Assembly (NCBI GenBank): GCA_020026285.1
Contig: JAHHQS010000069.1
Coordinates: 1-19,451 of the forward strand
From: Parabacteroides sp.
Lineage (GTDB): Bacteria; Bacteroidota; Bacteroidia; Bacteroidales; Tannerellaceae
DNA: 19,451 nt
Direction of reading: 5' to 3'
Part shown: one piece after another, positions 17,356 through 19,451 of the stretch
Position numbering within the stretch: position 1 is the stretch's first letter
Layout: every line of letters starts with the position of its first letter
The notes under the pieces: generated by a model
What the model was told of the DNA's origin: nothing
What the model saw: only the letters and a program-made list of their open reading frames with translations
The model's database searches: none
Translations under genes and position numbers: made by a program

Positions 17356-17376
17356 ATCTCATCCCTTGAATGAGAT
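17356..17376 (-). terminator. Possible intrinsic terminator after the DUF4369 lipoprotein gene
   Basis: Arms ATCTCAT (17356-17362) and ATGAGAT (17370-17376) pair perfectly around 7 bases, just 9 bp past the stop codon at 17386. On the minus strand a T-rich stretch (TATATTTTTA) follows after a few bases. The stem is short and AT-rich and the U-tract is not immediate, so termination may be partial. Confidence 0.4.
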
Positions 17377-17385
17377 AGTAGTTTA

Positions 17386-18480
17386 TTAGTTAACTAATTC
17401 TTCTAGAGCATCTTTAATTTCTAGATTATTATCTGATTTTAACAAGATCTTTTTGTCTTTGTCGATTAGATATGTCAAAGGCAGTTCATTGACATTATAT
17501 AAATCAATTAGTGCACTGGCCTGACCTGCAGAGTCACATACCAGATTCCATTTGATGCTATCTTTTTTCAGAACGTTATGCAGACTTTCTGTATTATCAT
17601 CAAGAGTGATCATAATCATATTAATATCTTTTTCCTGATATTTCTTAGCGATTTGAATCATATGCAGGCCTATTGGTCTAACCTCTTTTGTCCAGGATGG
17701 AGTAAAAGATAACAATGTATATTTATTGTCTATAGAGTCTAGATTAAATTCATTTCCGTTAATGTCTTTAACATTGAATTTTGGAGCCTCTTCACCAATA
17801 TTTGTCCTTTTGCAGCGAGCGCTATATTCAACTAAGTCTTTATAAATGAAATGATCTTTTAGATTTGGGGAGATTATGGCCAGAAGCTCATCTGTAGCCC
17901 TGGTATCTTCGGGATTTACAAAGAAATAATATATAAGTGCAAGCGACACTTCTTTATTTGGATTTTCTTTTATGTATGTAATAGCCTCTTCTTCTAAACG
18001 GTGATTTACGTTTGTCAATTTGGCTAGTAAATCTGCCTCTTCAATAGGACTTTTTTCCTTTTCTTTGATTTGTTTATGTAAAGTATTTCTTTCTTTCCAT
18101 AAATTGGCAGATTTTTTTCTCATCTTAGAAAGGTCACTGTTTATTTCACTTCCTCCACTTATTTGAAGTAGTTTCGGATTTGAAATATCACCTTTTACTT
18201 TTATATCCTTACCCTTTTTAAGAAATAATATGACTCTTGTCTCTTTGTTGTTTAGAAATAATGTTGCCGTATTAAAATCTCCAGTAGTCTGTTTGATCTT
18301 GAAGATTCCATCCTTTTCACATACTACTGTATCTATTACTTTCTCATTATTACCTTCAAAGATTGCATATACTGTCTGATTCTGTAGATTGGTCAATTCC
18401 CCTTCTATTTGATAGGAATTATCTTTACTGCAAGCTACTAAACCAAATAAGATTAATATGTATACCCAATATTTCAGCAT
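17386..18480 (-). CDS. DUF4369/thioredoxin-fold (TlpA-like) lipoprotein lacking the CxxC pair
   Basis: A 364-residue envelope lipoprotein. The lipobox is LVAC, with C17 as the lipidated residue. Residues about 22-110 fit the DUF4369 beta-sandwich domain (YQIEGELTNLQNQTVYAIFEG). A helical, charged middle part (about 120-225) is followed by an AhpC/TlpA thioredoxin fold from about 228 (GEEAPKFNVKDINGNEFNLDSI, then YTLLSFTPSW). Where active relatives have W-C-x-x-C, this protein has W263-T264-K265-E266-V267, so both redox cysteines are gone. The cis-proline loop is kept (NELPLTYLID). It therefore cannot work as a classical disulfide reductase; a binding or scaffold role is more likely. It lies between pckA, which has a strong terminator, and yifB. 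Relatives with CxxC are common in Bacteroidota. Confidence 0.85.
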   Translation of the reverse strand: MLKYWVYILILFGLVACSKDNSYQIEGELTNLQNQTVYAIFEGNNEKVIDTVVCEKDGIFKIKQTTGDFNTATLFLNNKETRVILFLKKGKDIKVKGDISNPKLLQISGGSEINSDLSKMRKKSANLWKERNTLHKQIKEKEKSPIEEADLLAKLTNVNHRLEEEAITYIKENPNKEVSLALIYYFFVNPEDTRATDELLAIISPNLKDHFIYKDLVEYSARCKRTNIGEEAPKFNVKDINGNEFNLDSIDNKYTLLSFTPSWTKEVRPIGLHMIQIAKKYQEKDINMIMITLDDNTESLHNVLKKDSIKWNLVCDSAGQASALIDLYNVNELPLTYLIDKDKKILLKSDNNLEIKDALEELVN

Positions 18481-18509
18481 GGTAATTATTCAACCAATAA
18501 AATTTTCTG

Positions 18510-18517
18510 TAAAGATA
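18510..18517 (-). promoter_or_regulatory. Weak -7-like box upstream of the DUF4369 lipoprotein gene
   Basis: The minus strand reads TATCTTTA, one base from TAnnTTTG, about 30 bp before the start at 18480. It shares the 13-base string TTTTAATATCTTT with the peptidase promoter at 10613-10623. No good -33 box. Confidence 0.25.
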
Positions 18518-18582
18518 TTAAAAGTTCTTTAAAAAAAGAATAAATAGACTGGAAATAATAAGAAAAACTGAAAAATAATAAA

Positions 18583-18612
18583 AAAAGAGAGCATAAAACT
18601 ATGCTCTCTTTT
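18583..18612 (-). terminator. Strong intrinsic terminator of pckA
   Basis: Two perfectly complementary 13-bp arms (18583-18595 and 18600-18612, core GAGAGCATA / TATGCTCTC) enclose the loop AAAC. On the minus strand a run of seven or more T follows at once. It begins 20 bp past the pckA stop, so pckA is probably the last gene of its transcript. Confidence 0.9.
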
Positions 18613-18631
18613 ATCTCTGGAAAATTGATAA

Positions 18632-19450
18632 TTACAATTTTGGACCTGCTGCAACCAAAGCCTTACCAGTTTCGTTGTTAGTGAATTTCTGGAAGTTCTT
18701 GTTGAATAATTCAGCCAATTCTTTAGCCTTAGCATCCCATTCGCAAGCACATTTGTAAGTATCGCGTGGATCTAAGATAGCAGGATCAACTCCTGGTAAT
18801 TCTGTTGGAACTTCGAAATCGAAATACGGAATCTTTTTAGTAGGAGCTGTATTGATAGAACCGTCAAGGATAGCATCGATGATACCACGAGTATCACGGA
18901 TAGAGATACGTTTACCAGTACCGTTCCAACCAGTGTTCACCAAGTATGCTTTTGCACCAGACAATTTCATCTTCTTAACCAATTCTTCACCGTATTTTGT
19001 TGGGTGTAAGCTTAAGAAAGCAGCACCGAAACAAGCAGAGAATGTAGGAGTTGGTTCAGTGATACCACGTTCTGTACCTGCAACTTTAGCTGTGAAACCA
19101 GACAAGAAGTAATACTGAGTCTGTTCTGGAGTTAAGATAGATACTGGAGGTAATACACCGAATGCATCAGCTGACAAGAAAATTACTTGTTTAGCGTGAG
19201 GACCTTTAGAGATAGGTTTCTGGATGTTTTCGATATGATAGATTGGATAAGAAACACGAGTGTTTTCAGTTACGCTCTTGTCTGTGAAGTCAATCTTACC
19301 ATTTGTGTCAACAGTAACGTTTTCCAACAAAGCATCACGACGGATTGCATTGTAGATATCTGGTTCTGATTCTTTATCCAAGTTGATAACTTTAGCATAG
19401 CAACCACCTTCGTAGTTGAATACACCTTCGTCATCCCATCCGTGTTCGTC
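18632..19450 (-). CDS. pckA: ATP-dependent phosphoenolpyruvate carboxykinase, C-terminal part (5' end beyond window)
   Basis: Partial gene: 272 C-terminal residues of an enzyme that is normally about 535 long. The frame stays open to the window edge and no true start is seen. Reading in from the edge gives [24 protein letters not shown], the adenine/metal-site region of ATP-type [29 protein letters not shown] and the C-terminal helix follow in order. The cytosolic enzyme interconverts oxaloacetate plus ATP with PEP, CO2 and ADP. In Bacteroidales it usually runs toward oxaloacetate, feeding the succinate/propionate fermentation branch and saving ATP. Its codons look different from neighbours (many GGT and AAC), as expected for a highly expressed gene. 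The stop is TAA at 18632, followed by the strong terminator. Confidence 0.97.
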   Translation of the reverse strand, partial: DEHGWDDEGVFNYEGGCYAKVINLDKESEPDIYNAIRRDALLENVTVDTNGKIDFTDKSVTENTRVSYPIYHIENIQKPISKGPHAKQVIFLSADAFGVLPPVSILTPEQTQYYFLSGFTAKVAGTERGITEPTPTFSACFGAAFLSLHPTKYGEELVKKMKLSGAKAYLVNTGWNGTGKRISIRDTRGIIDAILDGSINTAPTKKIPYFDFEVPTELPGVDPAILDPRDTYKCACEWDAKAKELAELFNKNFQKFTNNETGKALVAAGPKL

Positions 19451-19451
19451 A

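Noticed and set aside
18632..19381. A 249-residue PEPCK starting at the TTG at 19381
   Set aside because: The same frame stays open to the window edge and encodes conserved PEPCK sequence ([14 protein letters not shown]) upstream, so the TTG is an internal Leu codon.
1..19451. CRISPR array, tandem repeats, insertion sequences, rRNA or tRNA genes
   Set aside because: I scanned for regularly spaced repeats, transposase-like frames and RNA gene signatures and saw none; short intergenic gaps leave little room for them.

Overview
The window is chromosomal DNA of a Bacteroidales bacterium (Bacteroides, Parabacteroides, Dysgonomonas or a close relative). The evidence is the gene families: DUF2723 membrane protein, DUF4369 lipoprotein, S37-type peptidase, and short polysaccharide deacetylase beside queG. 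DNA is AT-rich, and several upstream regions carry the Bacteroidota promoter signature (-7 TAnnTTTG, sometimes with a -33 TTTG 19 bp upstream). I see no rRNA, tRNA, CRISPR array, insertion sequence or phage gene. Every gap between genes is under 300 bp.

Left edge (40-2175, minus): a secreted right-handed beta-helix protein that looks like a polysaccharide-active enzyme. It is divergent from what follows.

Region 2418-8346 (plus): a cell-surface glycolipid cluster. It holds an EptA/MCR-type phosphoethanolamine transferase, an exported probable beta-barrel protein of unknown function, a small GT2-like glycosyltransferase, a fusion of a GT2 glycosyltransferase with a WaaP/Kdo-kinase-like domain, and a third GT2 enzyme. 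The mix of sugar transferases, a sugar-kinase-like domain and a phosphoethanolamine transferase points to building and phosphate-decorating the LPS or lipooligosaccharide core. An AraC-type regulator (8432-9292) follows under its own likely promoter.

Region 9295-17325 (minus): an S37-like serine peptidase, facing the AraC gene tail to tail, then a tight three-gene operon. Read in the direction of transcription this is a 1085-residue DUF2723 polytopic protein (related to the TMEM260/GT117 O-mannosyltransferase family), a short polysaccharide deacetylase and queG (epoxyqueuosine reductase). Upstream of it is a YifB/ComM-type AAA+ ATPase. A perfect 9-bp inverted repeat overlaps the probable DUF2723 promoter.

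Right edge (17386-19451, minus): a DUF4369/thioredoxin-fold lipoprotein whose catalytic cysteines are missing, then the C-terminal half of ATP-dependent PEP carboxykinase (pckA), ending in a strong intrinsic terminator. The pckA 5' part lies beyond the window.

Most genes are ordinary for the order. The parts most worth a second look are the GT2-kinase fusion in the LPS-like cluster, the DUF2723 operon as a possible protein O-glycosylation module, and the cysteine-less TlpA-like lipoprotein. I do not see clear evidence of a wholly new system.
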